The notes: generated by a model from the letters alone, not told the origin. A stretch of 64,000 nucleotides of DNA from Setaria digitata (GCA_003640385.1 RCAB01000105.1:1-64000), one strand, 5' to 3'; shown: positions 13,082-25,637, numbered from the stretch's first letter. Made by a program: numbers and translations.

Positions 13082-14637
13082 CGCATAAGAAATTTCTTAC
13101 TTAATTGTTTCTTTTATTCTTTTTTATAGGAATAAAATTCGGTTTCTTACAGATGTTATGGGATACTGTGCGACGCTTTCCTCACGGTCTTTCAATTAAT
13201 CAGATTGTTCTGCACTGGGGTGTCACACAGGAGGTCTGTTGATTTCCATTTTGTAATCTTATATGCACTAACAATTCCTTTGATTTTTTTTGTGATTGTT
13301 TAAAACTAATTCACCTGAGATCCATTTAATTTACCTTATTAATGTAAGGATGATTCATGTTCTGCCCAATTATATGAAGTTTCTCGCAGTTATTTTGACT
13401 TTCGAAATGAAACATTTATATCACCGATAGGATCGCAAGCCCATGTAATTAAACAGAATAAACTTCTGTTTATTAGAAATAGAATCTCTGATGGAATTTT
13501 TTTATATTTTTCGAAATACTGATTTTATGTACTTTTTATATTTCAGATGACACGTAGAGAAATTAAATTTGCATTGCAAGTTGAGGAAGTATTAAATCAG
13601 GTTTTTTTAATTTATAATTTTTTCCAAATATAATATGTAAAGGTGTGCCTCAATTAACAAGCATAAAGTAAAGAATTTATGTAAAAATTTTTTATTAGAG
13701 ACCACCGCTGTGCCTTCATTTTCTTTTTGCGAATAGTATCTTATGTTTTATATTGTAAAGATTTCTCTGGTCTCCAGTGTGAAAGGTGGCAAGTATAAAT
13801 GAAACATATCAGCTAGTCAATTAAGGAAACTAATTAACACAAAGAATGTCCTCTATTAAGTTCTTTTTGAAAAGTATGTTTTAGATTGCTGAACCAGAAT
13901 ATCGCGAAATGATTGTGGAAGCTTTGTCACTTTTAAATCGAATGGATAACTTGTTAAAAATGGACAATCCGAATATTCCGTGCAATCACCCTTTCGTAGT
14001 AGATTCCGTTGTCCATGAAGCGAATAAACTATTTGTCGAGCATAATGTTAGTTCATCACTGAATTATTCGGTTGATTCCAGCTTATTCAAGGCTTCTTGA
14101 AAATTTTTCAGTAAATTTTCGTTTTATGCTACAATAATTTTGCTACGGTTTTGTTAGCGATGTATCGCTTTAATATATATCGTTTCTATTAACAGAGTGT
14201 TCGAAAAACAAATCATTTTCAGTGCGTATAAGTTTTTAAACGCAAACTATTAACTAATCAACTAATCAGATGATTGTTTATATGATTATTTTCATGCTTG
14301 CTTTGGTTTTTGACATGTTGATGAAAATTTTTTGTTGTATAAAAAACCCATGTTTGCTGTTTATTGAACAGAATGGTTAGAAAAGTGTTAAAATAATGTT
14401 TTTTTGGACATCGAAGAAACAATCTACAGTTAGGATGAATGGTAATCTTGATAATATATAATTCTTAACATATTTTGACAGAGACAAATGGAAACAACTG
14501 TAATGGAATGTTGTGGTTCGGGGAAGCGTTGCGATGGTGCTCAAGGATTGTGCCAACATTTTTACGATTCGGCTCCAGCTGGTGAATATGGAACAGCTCA
14601 TTATCTGATAAAAGCTTTAATGGATATTTTCGCTTGA
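2523..14637 (+). CDS. kpb-1: Phosphorylase b kinase regulatory subunit alpha
   Basis: Regulatory subunit of the (alpha beta gamma delta)4 kinase that activates glycogen phosphorylase. Coding exons: 2523-2636, 3049-3182, 3475-3686, 3791-3873, 4123-4258, 4495-4580, 4672-4830, 5031-5183, 5576-5694, 5792-5925, 6073-6205, 6584-6701, 6811-6969, 7521-7621, 7800-7954, 8344-8460, 8659-8807, 9163-9221, 9400-9513, 10519-10597, 10837-11070, 11804-11893, 12312-12524, 12691-12864, 13153-13233, 13547-13600, 13885-14046, 14482-14637. They sum to 3678 nt (1225 aa plus stop) with every phase matching; human alpha is about 1,220-1,235 aa. Residues ~8-440 form the glucoamylase-like domain ([48 protein letters not shown]). 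Exons 16-18 are Ser-rich like the multiphosphorylation loop. The end ([16 protein letters not shown]) matches alpha, but there is no C-terminal CaaX box. Wording such as RGDKTNQG and WGHLQ favours alpha over beta. Confidence 0.95.
7040..7240. repeat. Compound TA/AG microsatellite with a perfect 30-bp palindrome
   Basis: Intron 13 of kpb-1 contains a perfect palindrome at 7054-7083 (arms CTTTTACTCTATATA), a TA run, about 12 GA units, and then further TA blocks to 7231. Pieces of the arm (GAGTAAAAG, AGAGTAAAGG) recur at the edges of the TA/GA blocks, which suggests growth by slippage and fold-back. Confidence 0.8.
11178..11424. repeat. Possible fold-back element in kpb-1 intron 21
   Basis: Inverted arms of 17 bp with 16 matches (11178-11194, TCAAAGTTCGGCAATTT; complement at 11408-11424) enclose about 213 bp of non-coding sequence. 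The layout resembles a decayed MITE-like element, but no clear target-site duplication was seen and no second copy was found in this window. Confidence 0.3.
11622..11660. repeat. Homopolymer C and A runs around a single N
   Basis: A run of about 17 C, one N at 11640, a C, and then about 19 A. It lies in kpb-1 intron 21. This is a typical place where sequencing or assembly fails, so the true length is unknown. Confidence 0.8.
12988..13042. repeat. Perfect 55-base AT palindrome and TA microsatellite in kpb-1 intron 24
   Basis: The arm AATTTTTTTTATTTTTAAAA (12988-13007) is followed by a TA run and its exact reverse complement ending at 13042; more TA repeats continue to about 13076. A further TA run with a single N at 12571 lies in the previous intron. 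The structure could extrude as a cruciform, but its AT simplicity suggests slippage. Confidence 0.8.
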
Positions 14638-15755
14638 TGTTTTGTTTTCCTCTTTTCATCAACAAGCAATTCGACTTATCAATTAGTTGATTGGAACTTT
14701 TTTTTAAAATTCTTTTGTTATCAGTCATTCAACACTGTATTCATTAATGTAAAGCGAGAAAAGGAAAGGATATCATTTTATGTAGCAGGCAAGCTGTACA
14801 GTTTAACTGACGAAATTGTGGCTGATTTCGTTGAATTAGTATTTTGTGATTTATGTTCAATTTTTTATACATCTTTTGCTATCTGTGCAACGGTCTTCCA
14901 TTAGTTTTCTTTTGATCGAAGTATATGTCCAGTTTTATAGTCCCTATATAATGCTGATTTATTTATTTCATTTGTAATGGAGCTGAATGAATCTCATCCT
15001 GTTTCATTTTCAATCTCGACATTACCCTTGCATTATGATCCGTTCTAAAATTTTCGGATTTCACCTACTAGTATTATTAATTCCTTGACAAAAATCCTTT
15101 TCACCTGCATTTTTATTCTGTTATGGTCATTTGTTATTAGTTGCATTGTAAACTATTATAATTTTATCGTGATTATTTTACTGTGATTTAAATATTGCAA
15201 TATCGTTGTCTATCTTTTTCAGACAACTTCTGTTTGGATGAATCTTTAGTTTCTCATCCTTCCGTTTACTTGTCTTGTCGGTGTTTGGTTAGTTGCTCTT
15301 TTCCTTTTCATCTGCATTAAAATTGTGCCTTACCTTTTATCTCTTTGAAATGGTGCTTTGTCTGAGATTCGAGATATTATTTAGATAGGTTTACTTATTC
15401 TTTTCTGTTCTTTTCCTCTTAGACGCATAAATTTCATTATTTAGAAGTATTTGTGTATGCCTGTAAATGTGTCAAAATGTGGTTCGTGTGTGCAATTGGA
15501 TATCTTAGATCATAAAATAAAATTTCATAATGAATCATTTGTTAATAACACCAGCAAAAAAGGATAGTAGGGAGAGAAGAGAATTCGAATGCTATGTGCT
15601 TCAACAGAAAAAATTAAATCTCGAGAATTGTGGAGGGAGGAATATTTTACACCACTGCTGGCAGACCAATGAATTGAGCTTCATGTTTTTCATGAATTCA
15701 TACTGGGCTATTTAAGGTGACAAAAGCAGTTGACATCAGAGGAGTTCCATGATTT

Positions 15756-15819
15756 TACGTGACTTCAGCGTGTAGTCACGTATAGAGGTGAACAGGTAGT
15801 GCATCGGTTCCAGCACGTG
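15756..15819. promoter_or_regulatory. Inverted repeat TACGTGACT/AGTCACGTA plus CACGTG site
   Basis: Perfect 9-bp arms at 15756-15764 and 15774-15782 are separated by 9 bases, and a CACGTG palindrome follows at 15814-15819. It is about 1.1 kb upstream of the helicase start codon. Arms of this size and spacing could be a paired site for a basic-region transcription factor; no function is proven. Confidence 0.25.
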
Positions 15820-16899
15820 ATGGCTTGAGTAGCATTAAGCGCAGGAAATATTGATACTAGCTTAGCAATGACGTTTTATATCATACGAGTAAAGTGGTCA
15901 TTTTTCATGCAGATTTATCGATTTTCAATTATTCTTGATCTGATCATCGGAGCTTGTTGTTGAGGATGGATGACGATGCATTCCAGTCAGTTTCAGCACG
16001 ATAAGCTGTAAGGATCAACAGTACGGGACTAGCTATAACGTTACGAACGGTAAGATTCCGGTAAGCCGGAATCAGCTATGATGTATAGGAAAAAAAGACA
16101 CGATAAATCAGGCTAAGATGTATAGAACGAATTTATTTCGTTGTCCTTTCATTTCAATCGATGAATTACTGGAACGTATAACTGGGATAGCTGTCCGGAA
16201 TACCGTAAGGATTGCCGGAAGTGAGTGTAGCAGAGGTGAAAAAAAGGAAAAATAGAAGGGAGAAGAGAGAAGACGAGATCCCTCTGAACGTCTTACCCAT
16301 TTTTGCGGGAGAATCATTTTCAAATGCGGGTGACTTTCTGACACTCACTGATTGTTGTTTCGTTCGGAGATGGCATTTTCAAATTTTAGAGTTTTCGGGT
16401 TTTTTAATTTAAATTATGTTCTTAAAGTTTAAATTGAATTTTGAAATTTCTCGATACTGATTTTGATTTTTTCCCGATTTGAAAAGGGCAATATTTTACG
16501 CATTGTTTTCTTTCGAAATTTAAATTTACGAATTTAGTGCCTTTATGTATACCACTTATTTGTTCCCTCGTCTACTTTTTACTAATCTCTATCTGTTGAC
16601 CTTCAAATATTGCATAAAACAAGTTATTTTTTTTTAAGAGATCAGTTTAAATTTCAAAACTAAATCGAATTTTCCTGGAAGAAAAACTGTTTATAGTTGT
16701 GCAAATGTCAATTTGCTGATTGACAAACTGCTCAAATTTATTATATTACTACTATTATTAATATAGTTTGTTCATGGGCATTACATCGTCACTTTATATG
16801 CTTCAGAATTTCTATACTGATTTAATTAATTAATATTGTGTATTTTCTCGTTTTTCAATTGTTGGTATGCCATGTGTTTAGCAGATGGTATCATCTTTC

Positions 16900-16903
16900 A
16901 GAT
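16900..16903 (+). other. Putative spliced-leader acceptor before the helicase start
   Basis: The tract atctttcag ends at 16901, two bases before the ATG at 16904, leaving almost no genomic 5' UTR. This is typical of trans-spliced nematode genes. Confidence 0.5.
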
Positions 16904-19900
16904 ATGGAAGACTTTTCGTTTCCATTCGAACCTTATGATATCCAGCTCTCGCTAATGCGCACTATTACATCGTGCATTAATGAAGGAAAGATTGGAGTAT
17001 TAGAATCACCTACAGGTACGGGAAAATCAATGAGTATTATTTGCGCAACGCTTAGTTGGTTAGAAAAATTTGAAAGAGAAAGGAGGACAAATTTGGAAGA
17101 ACAGCTGAAAGCGGTCCAAGAAGTTGGAAAAGGTATGTAACTGTAGTAAATTTATTTTTAGTGGATTTTCCTCTTTTCCAAGTAATATTTAATGGTATTT
17201 CGTCTAAAAGAAGGTGCTGGGATGTTTGGTTTGAGGTCGCTTCATTTGATCCAGAGATAATAAAGACATCCAACACCATAATCATTCTTATTGCTGCGAA
17301 AGAAAGGAATGGTATATTTATATTTACCGTTGCTGGATATTCTCACTGATACCAACGTATCTTTCTCGTACTTATTTATTAAAATCTATAAAGTAGTAAT
17401 AATTGGTCAGAAAACCTTGTAAAATAGCGAATTGAAGGAGTTTTGTTTTTCAAATATAGATGACATATTGCATAGGACTATTAGCGTTTCATATAATAGC
17501 TTTTGATTACTTCATTCAATTTAACCTTATAATCTTACTCTTTTTAGATGAAGATGATTGGTTGAAGGCCCATGTCAAGAAATTTAAAGCTGTCGATAAT
17601 GCGAAAGAACTCTTCACTCAGCTTGAAAACAATCAAAAAATAGACGAACGCATTGAAAAAGCGTTGAAAAATGTAACAGTTGAACGAAAGCGAAGATTGC
17701 TGAGCAAAGAAGATATCATAGAAGAAAAGGATGAGGAAATAGATGATGTAAGCTATCATTAATTTCTTTTTCGGAAAGTTTGTCATTGAAGGCTTCCTCT
17801 GTAATTAGTAAGTCTTACTCTCTTAGGAAAACGATTTTACTTACTGTTAGTTCATAAAACTTTTCGAGAATTATTAATTTGGCAATATGAAAGGCACATT
17901 TGATTAATTGAAAGATAAGAACCGAGTGAGGTAGTAGTTGTTATTTAAAAGATACGTGTATCCGACGTCTAGTTTATTCCATTTTCTTGAAATGGGCGTA
18001 CTCTATGGTGACATAGCTTGAAAAATTAATAATGTTGTCCTTTCTAGATGCTTGATGAAGAGTTTTCAAATGATCAACTTGTAAGGAAAATCGTGGAAGA
18101 ACCGACTCCCAGCTGTACAAAAATAATTTATGCCTCACGGACTCATTCCCAGTTGCTGCAATTCGCCGATGAAATTACGAAAACACGGTAAATTTTCTGA
18201 TTTTCTCAATAAGTAAAATTTTGAATGATATATGAACAAATAAGTTTACAGGTGCAATCTAGTGCGCTGTAATAGAATTCATTTTTTTTTCTTTGGTAGG
18301 CACGATTGTTTTACAAGTATTTTCTTTATAACAATATTTGATTATTACTTGTAGATATTTTCCAGATTTCAACCAAGGATCGTAACTCTGGGATCGAGAC
18401 AACAGTTATGCATCAACGAATCAGTTCGTAACTTAAAAAAAGCGAATCTAATGACAGAACGATGCAACGAATTACGTGATAATAAAGTCTCGGAGAAACG
18501 TCAGAAGAATGACGAAAGCAAAGTGTTTTTTTTTTTTTTTTTTTTTTGCTATTTTAATCATAGCTTCATTTTAAATATTGGTTCGGTGTATGCATTAGTT
18601 TAATATTTATTTTACCTTTTATCCGAGTAGAGTAAACAATTGCATGGTTAGTAAGCCGTCATTGAAGACCTGAAAGCCATTGAATCATGTTGCGTAATCC
18701 ATGCACGCATTTGATGTAAATAGTTTTGAATTTTTAATTAATGAAATTATCGGGCTTGCACTGCTCTTTCATGACAGTTATTGTTTCATTTAGTATTTTT
18801 AGTATGCACTGATCAGTATGACCAGAAGATTTCTGATATTATATTAATTCCTCTTCCCACTTTCAAAGTGTTACAAAATTTGTGGTTGTCACTGGTGATC
18901 ACTGTATAAGATGATAATAATAATATGATGCTTTAGTCTTATGTGGTTCCTGTCAAGTATCCTTTGATCTGCAGTTACTTTATGTTTTAAGTATTTTAAG
19001 AAAGTTGAAATTTCCAACAGAAAGAAAGTTGCAGTATGCAGCGAAGGTATGTAAAGGAAGTTGTCCGTTTGCAAGAAGCGATGCAATCGAGGATCTCTGT
19101 GATCAAATTCTTGCGTCGAAGTTATCTAATGCACCGCATTTAGTTGAATATGGTAAAAAATTATCCGGTTGTCCATATTTTGCGTCACGAAAAGCTGTAA
19201 ATTATTCGCAATTGGTACTGGTGCCGTACCAGGTTAGTAATCGTTAGCTGCATTCTATTTTAAATGCATTTTGACATTAGTTAATAGCCACCTGGTATCC
19301 GAGCTTAAATTAAAATATGGTTGTATTTCTGGCTTTTTTTAACATTATTTTACACTATAACAAATCAAAAAAAAAAAAAATGCAGTTCACCATTCACAGT
19401 GTCAGACTACGGATAGTACGGAATTTAATTTTTTAATTCACAACTAGTGTGCTGTGCTCTGGATTTCAAGATGGAATTTTTTGGTTAATTGCTTATAGTT
19501 TTAACAGGTGCCATATCAATCAGTATTTTTTTTTAAATTGCCCTTTTCAGTATTTCATTTATTTTTTAAAAAAATCGTGCTATTTTTAGGTTATTTTTAA
19601 TAGGCATTGCATAGTTTCACCAGTAGTTTTGTAGATTTTACTTCAAGAGGACTCACGAAAAGCATGGGGGGTTGAACTGAAAGATAACGTTGTCGTTATT
19701 GATGAAGCTCATAATTTACTCGAAACGATAACTAGTTCGCATTTCATCACGCTCTATGGGAAGGGACTGAAATCGGTGCTATCAATATTAGAGTAAGTGA
19801 AATTGCAGTTTTTATCTTTATTTATATTGTACTAACACTACTAAACATAACGAAACTGTTGTGAAATTAAATTAGTCTCATTTGCACACGTTTTTAATTC

Positions 19901-22900
19901 TTTGCATACAAATTTCTTAGTATGGATGTGAGGCAAGTTCGTTTAATCATTTTTCCAGAAACTGTTAAAAAATTTCATACTTTTTGCAAAGTCCAAGGAT
20001 TATATACTTAATTAATACTTCAATTTATGCGTGTCTTCATGGATTACCATTATTTCTTAATAAGTATCTAAGTTTTTAGTATGTATCTAAGTCGTTTTCA
20101 AAGCCGACTGACACCGCTGCATAAAAAGTATCTGCGACAATTGTCAGCTATTGTAAATGTGCTGCTAGTTTATTTGTATCATTCATCGAATAAGAATAAA
20201 AATTATATGGAAACGATGACCACATTTGCATCTAAGGTAATGTTGATTATTTAGTTTTTTTCTATGGTTTTTATGCATTTTCAGGTTTTTGATATGAAGT
20301 GTTGTGAAATTCCGAATTGTTATCACTGTTCTAAAGTGAACTTTTTCACTTTATAAGTTGAGAATTGGAGGAAACAGCCTAATTGGTAGATAATGAGAAC
20401 TGTGCTGGTGAAACGTCAGAAATTAGTATGAAACTCTGTTTGTTGTTACATTTTGGACATGAATCCTTACTAATGAAAAAAAAAATGGTGGTAGGTTGAC
20501 AATAAAGTGATGGCCACTAAAGTATGAATCCAATATTTATGCCTAAGCTTGTCATACTTTCATAAAAAAAAAATCATGGCTTATTACTTTACTGGTAATA
20601 TTTTGGTTTGTTGAAATTTCACTCACTGAAGAGCTTGAGCAGTTTTTTTTTTCCTAACTGTAATTACTGTTACTATCGGGGAAAATACAATGTTTACTTC
20701 TCCAACATCCATAGACATCACTTAATTCACTTAATCACATCTTATGTGGTCTATGAAAATTGATGCATAATTGCTATGCTTACTATTATAGAGTATACAG
20801 TTTCTTCTGAATGTTTTATAANCACATCTTATGTGGTCTATGAAAATTGATGCTTAATTGCTATGCTTACTATTATAGAGTATACAGTTTCTTCTGAATG
20901 TTTTATAAATTAAAATTACGTTTATATTAGCAGATTTCTGTAAGATTATGTCTAAATGCTGTGTAACATTGACAGTAATCATAATTTACCCTTTTAGGCT
21001 TGTCTTGCACACTATAAACTAGACATTTTATTAGAATATATCGGACAAACACATTTGATCATGAAATTAACAAAATTTTCGAGACGTGTGAATAAGGAGG
21101 ATAACAGAGCTACAAAGGAAGTTGAATCTACTCATCAGTTTTCAGTGGAGCGCTTACTTCGCCCTAAAGATTCTCCAAATAAATTTCAGAACATTTCTAT
21201 TCCTGGTAAGTGGAGTTCATTTCGTGCTGATTATGCATATGCTCACTCTTGATTAACAGGGATATCCATGTTTAATAGAGGGTTTTGGGAAAACTTATAA
21301 AATTTTGGTTTGAGTAATTTCATGTTAGGATTCTTACAACATTAACAATATCCTAAAACTTTTTGCTTGATAATCTTCAGTAGGCTTTCACAACGCAGTG
21401 ATTTTCATAATCTGCGACGAGTTTTCGCCAATGTAACTTCAGGAAGTTCAGCGAGTCAAAACACGTCATCATTATTAATTGTGGAGGAAACAGTAGGATC
21501 AGCACTGTGCGCTTTTCAGCAGTTTTTGAAGATGCTAACGTTAAACTATAAAAATGGCAGATTAGTAATAGAAAGTGCTTCTGGAAACGATGAACCTAAG
21601 TGAGGATTTTTTCTTTTCTTTTCTAGAAAATTCCTTTCTTTGCCTTGATTCTTGTAGTCTTCAATTTCTGGTCTTTACATCTCAAACTTGTTAACATTGC
21701 ATCATTACTGTATTGATTAATGCTATTACCCGAATTGCTTCCTGATCATTTTCTCTAGCTTGATAACACTTTATCATACTTCTAATTTTTTTTTTTTTTT
21801 TTGCTTTTTTCTCTTTAAAAACTATGGTAGTGGCTCTTTTACCTTATCTGCTTTCATTGTCTTCTTTAGTTAAACCAGTTTTTTGTTTCACTAGTTTATT
21901 TGACAATATCTTCACTACATTGTTCAGGGAATTTCATTCTAATTATTTTGAGGATAAGTTATTATCTTATCAACCCAACATCTCAGCTTGGTGACATCAT
22001 CAAGCAATGTAGATCGCTAATATTGATCGGTGGTACTCTGGAACCATCGAAAACGTTGATACATTCACTCGCTCTATGCTGCGAGGTTCGTTAATATTAG
22101 TAAAATGTTTATAAAAAGGAATTGAAATAAATCACTTGCTTTTTTCTTTAAAATAATTTTTTAATTTATCGTGGCTTAGCTAAACTTAGCTATTCGTATT
22201 TTAGCTAAACTTTTATATTTTAAAACTGTTTAGGTTGATCCGGACAAAGATCTTATTCGCCGTTCGTTTGGACATGTGATAAATGAACGCCAGTTATTAG
22301 CTTTAACAATAAGTTTGCATTTTTTTTTCCTTCTTTTATATCTCTTACGTGCACTTGTCATGAAATATCTTAATCTGGAAACTGATAATACCATGAATAT
22401 TTTATGGTATATTTCTTTAGTCTGGAAACGTTAGTTTTGCTGGTCTGCAGTGTTTTGTAGAGGTGTGGTGAATTGAAAAATCACAAATTCTTAATCCCAG
22501 TTCTGATTCATATAGGAAGGAGCTCTTACCTCTATATACTTGAGATTAAACTGAGATTAAAAATTAAGAAATTGATTAAAAGGGCTCTTAGTTTTTAAGG
22601 GAGAAGCTTAATCTTCATTTTATTAAATTTGAATTGTTTTTATTTCATTAGGCATTCCTCCATTCAGCAGAAGAGAATTATGAAAAGTAGGAGTTCCCTC
22701 TATTTATTTGCCTCGGTAAGCAATGCTGAAAAATTAATAATATGGGGTTTTCGACAGTGAATGTCTTTTTTTTTTCTAAGGTTTATGAAAAATTGCACTG
22801 GATTTTGCATTTCATATTACTTTTGCTTGCTTCCTGACCTAAGAAAAAAAAAAATATTCAAGTGAAAATGTAATTAACCTATTTCAGCGAGTGTACGTAA

Positions 22901-24743
22901 TATCAAATTATTACTTACACATGGCAAACGGGAAACTCAGTTAATCCTGAATCTTTTGGTGATGACGTTAGCACGGATTGCTGCAGTAGTTCCAAATGGG
23001 ATGGTCGTATTTTTTCCCAGTTACGGTTATTTGGAAGAATTCGTCCAAAAAACACCCATGAATGCTCTGCGGGTTTGCGTTACACAAGAACTAGAATTGA
23101 TTACATTTTGAAAATCCCAACTGAGATTTCATTTCATAACATTTCTCGAACTCAAATTCATCATTCTCTTTAAAGTCGGAAAGCTTCAAAAATTGTAATT
23201 GATTTCTTTTTCCTTTTTAAATTCGATCTTCATAAATATTGTTAGAGTTATAGAAAATTAAACCATTGTTCATTGAACGAAAGAGCAGTTCGCCGACCCT
23301 ATTTAATGAATTTACAAAATCAGCTCGAAACAAAAAAGGTGCTTTGTTGTTAGCTGTAATCGGTGGCAAATTAAGTGAAGGTATCTTTCCATATCGCTTC
23401 ATTTATTTCCTTAAAAGTTTCCCTCTGAATTACACAGTTTAATAAACATTAAAATCCGTATACAAATATTCCGACAACGAATGCCACTTTTAACTTTTAC
23501 TGATTTCTTAGTTCTGATACTGATGATGCTGAGAATGAAAACTTTTATGGTATTCAGTTTCATATCTTTGCTTCCTGTTAATTGATACTACAGATAATAT
23601 CAAAAGTGCCATAATTAAAAAAATTATTTTAAAATATTAGGGAAACCGTTCAGGGATTAATGTCTCGTCAAAATTATCAAATATCAATCAAAAGTTTCTG
23701 TAAAAAACAGTGTTTGTATCTAACAGTTGGTCATATCTGACAGTTTCATTTTCAGGAATTAATTTTTCGGATGAATTAGGACGTGCAGTTGTTGTCGTTG
23801 GATTACCATATATGAATAGCGAAGATCTTATTGTGCAAGAAAAACTTAAGGTACTTTTAATCTCGAGGAACCTTGGAGGATGTACATCAAGTGGTATATT
23901 TCAAATTTTGGAGTAATCAGTTGAGGCATACCATAAAATATTCCCAGGCTATAAGACTAAAAATTAAATGGAAACATTTTCTATTAAAATATATAAGGTA
24001 GTGGATTTGTAATAAAAATAAAAATTCTTATTACAAATATGATTTTGAAATCAAAATCCTTTGCTGAATAGGTGATTGTTCTCGATTACTAAGTTGATAA
24101 AATTTAGTTTATGCAAAAGGAATTTGGTCCGAGAAGTGGTACTGAATATTATGAAGCAAAATGTATGCATGCTATCAATCAGTCGATTGGTCGCGCAATC
24201 CGTCATCGTAACGATTATGCAGCAATTGTGCTGATTGATTTAAGATACAAAAATGAACGAATTGTTAGAGTAAGCAGATTTATTCTCATCAGCAAATCAT
24301 CTTTAAAAATCTCTTGTTTATGAGGTTTATTTAATTTGATGAAATAGAAGATAGATAGCTGATCTAATAAGAAATATGTGTATGAATTTCTGCAGGTTCC
24401 AATCAGTAAAGTATTGCATGAAGAAGTTAAGCGTATAACGCGAGTTCCAATCTTAGGGATCTCATAGTACCTCACTAAATAGATAAGCAAATTTGCGATG
24501 TTTATACGGATATAAATTAGATTAAATTAGAGCAGCTGAAGTATTCGCGTGTTTAAATTTCTAGAATATAATGTAATTTTGGTGGACTAGATGGTTTAAA
24601 TAATGGTGCATTTTCCCCTATTTCAGGACCTTCCATCATGGATCCAACCTCGGTTACATAATGCAGTAGATTTGAGCGATGGAATAGAATATTTGCAGAA
24701 TTTCTTTAGAAGTTTTGGTAGTTCCTCCATCAGTAGTTCTTAA
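16904..24743 (+). CDS. chl-1: DDX11/ChlR1-family iron-sulfur DNA helicase
   Basis: XPD-like 5'-3' DNA helicase; family members act in sister-chromatid cohesion and replication-fork stability in the nucleus. Proposed exons: 16904-17132, 17548-17747, 18048-18187, 18366-18499 (3' end uncertain), 19021-19232, 19635-19792, 20080-20236, 20998-21205, 21260-21281 (inferred), 21381-21599, 21953-22085, 22234-22312, 22888-23072, 23254-23380, 23756-23850, 24108-24269, 24396-24410, 24627-24743. The sum is 2592 nt, 863 aa; human DDX11 is about 900-970. Visible motifs: Walker A SPTGTGKS (35-42), ASRTHSQ (~172-178), four Fe-S cysteines ([25 protein letters not shown]), DEAH (328-331), [32 protein letters not shown] and motif [11 protein letters not shown] (~791-799). 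Charged exon 2 matches the DDX11-specific insert that distinguishes it from XPD, RTEL1 and FANCJ. Every key motif residue I checked is present, so the gene looks functional. Confidence 0.92.
20736..20908. repeat. Duplicated 86-bp block around a single N (probable assembly artefact)
   Basis: The segments 20736-20821 and 20823-20908 are identical except for one base (gatgcataatt versus gatgcttaatt) and are separated only by N at 20822. This is what an uncollapsed contig-end overlap looks like. It falls in an intron of the helicase gene. Confidence 0.85.
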
Positions 24744-25634
24744 ACAGTTATTTTTAGATATTTTAGTTTTTCTTCTTCCTTTATGCGGAATTGATTCGAT
24801 GTGTTTTCTGTTCCAGTTCTTTTATTTTAATGCAGCTCTAAGGAAATAGTAATTGAATTCCCATTCAGAACGTCACCTCAAATTTTTCATGTCAAATGTT
24901 CTAAGTTTGGGACTTGTAAAACACATTCAGATTATTCAATTTTTTTTTCACTTGTAACTTAAGCAGTGAAACTTCCGTTTAAGTTTCGTTCCATTTTTTT
25001 TTTCATGTTTTATGTGCATCTTTATTTGATCTCTTTTAAAAGTAAATTTGATTCAGCTGGAAATAAAACTTTGATGAACGGCTCTTTTCCTTTTTAAAGG
25101 GATAGTAGTCAACGATCTTTTTCTGTTTGAACCTCTGGTTTGAATGAAAAAATTTTTTTGTAAATTCGACGTCATGGTTGACTTGAAAGAGAGAAGAAGC
25201 GCAAGGCGTTAAATGTAAATGTAGCAAATGATGCGAGGAAGAGAACAAGTTTTTCCGGCCATTTTCACTTAAGCACTGTAGTAAATCTGTATGATTGCGA
25301 TGTTAATCTAATCAGCAGCACAATTTCCAAGTTCATTAATCAAGTGGTAAATTCCAAGTTTCCTAGTTTAACAGCAGCCGTCCATATAGGTTTTTATGGA
25401 TTGATTCTTAAGTTAAAGACTCAATAACTCATATAAGTTTCGAATTAATTTCTGATGCTAGTAATCATAGTATAAGCCAGTAGTTATAACTGAAAGCTAT
25501 CGAGCAAGAATAAACGGGAATTGGCTGGACGAATTGGTTAGTTAATCATAATGGTTAGATTTGTTCAGATAATGAGGCGGTATCACCATCTATGGGTTAT
25601 TTGATCTTAAAATAGGCAAATTTTGGTTAACCAA

Positions 25635-25637
<3 letters not shown>

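Larger units (their letters stand above)
14638..16903. other. Intergenic region between kpb-1 and the chl-1-like gene
   Basis: About 2.3 kb without a supportable exon. Short open frames at 15530-15715 (+) and 16108-16412 (both strands) have no recognisable motif or splice context. The first part is kpb-1 3' UTR. The stretch 15716-16100 is less AT-rich and carries an inverted repeat with ACGTGA motifs. Confidence 0.6.

Noticed and set aside
2523..24743. kpb-1 and the chl-1-like gene as one operon
   Set aside because: Same strand, but the stop-to-start distance is about 2.27 kb, far more than the roughly 100 bp typical of nematode operons.
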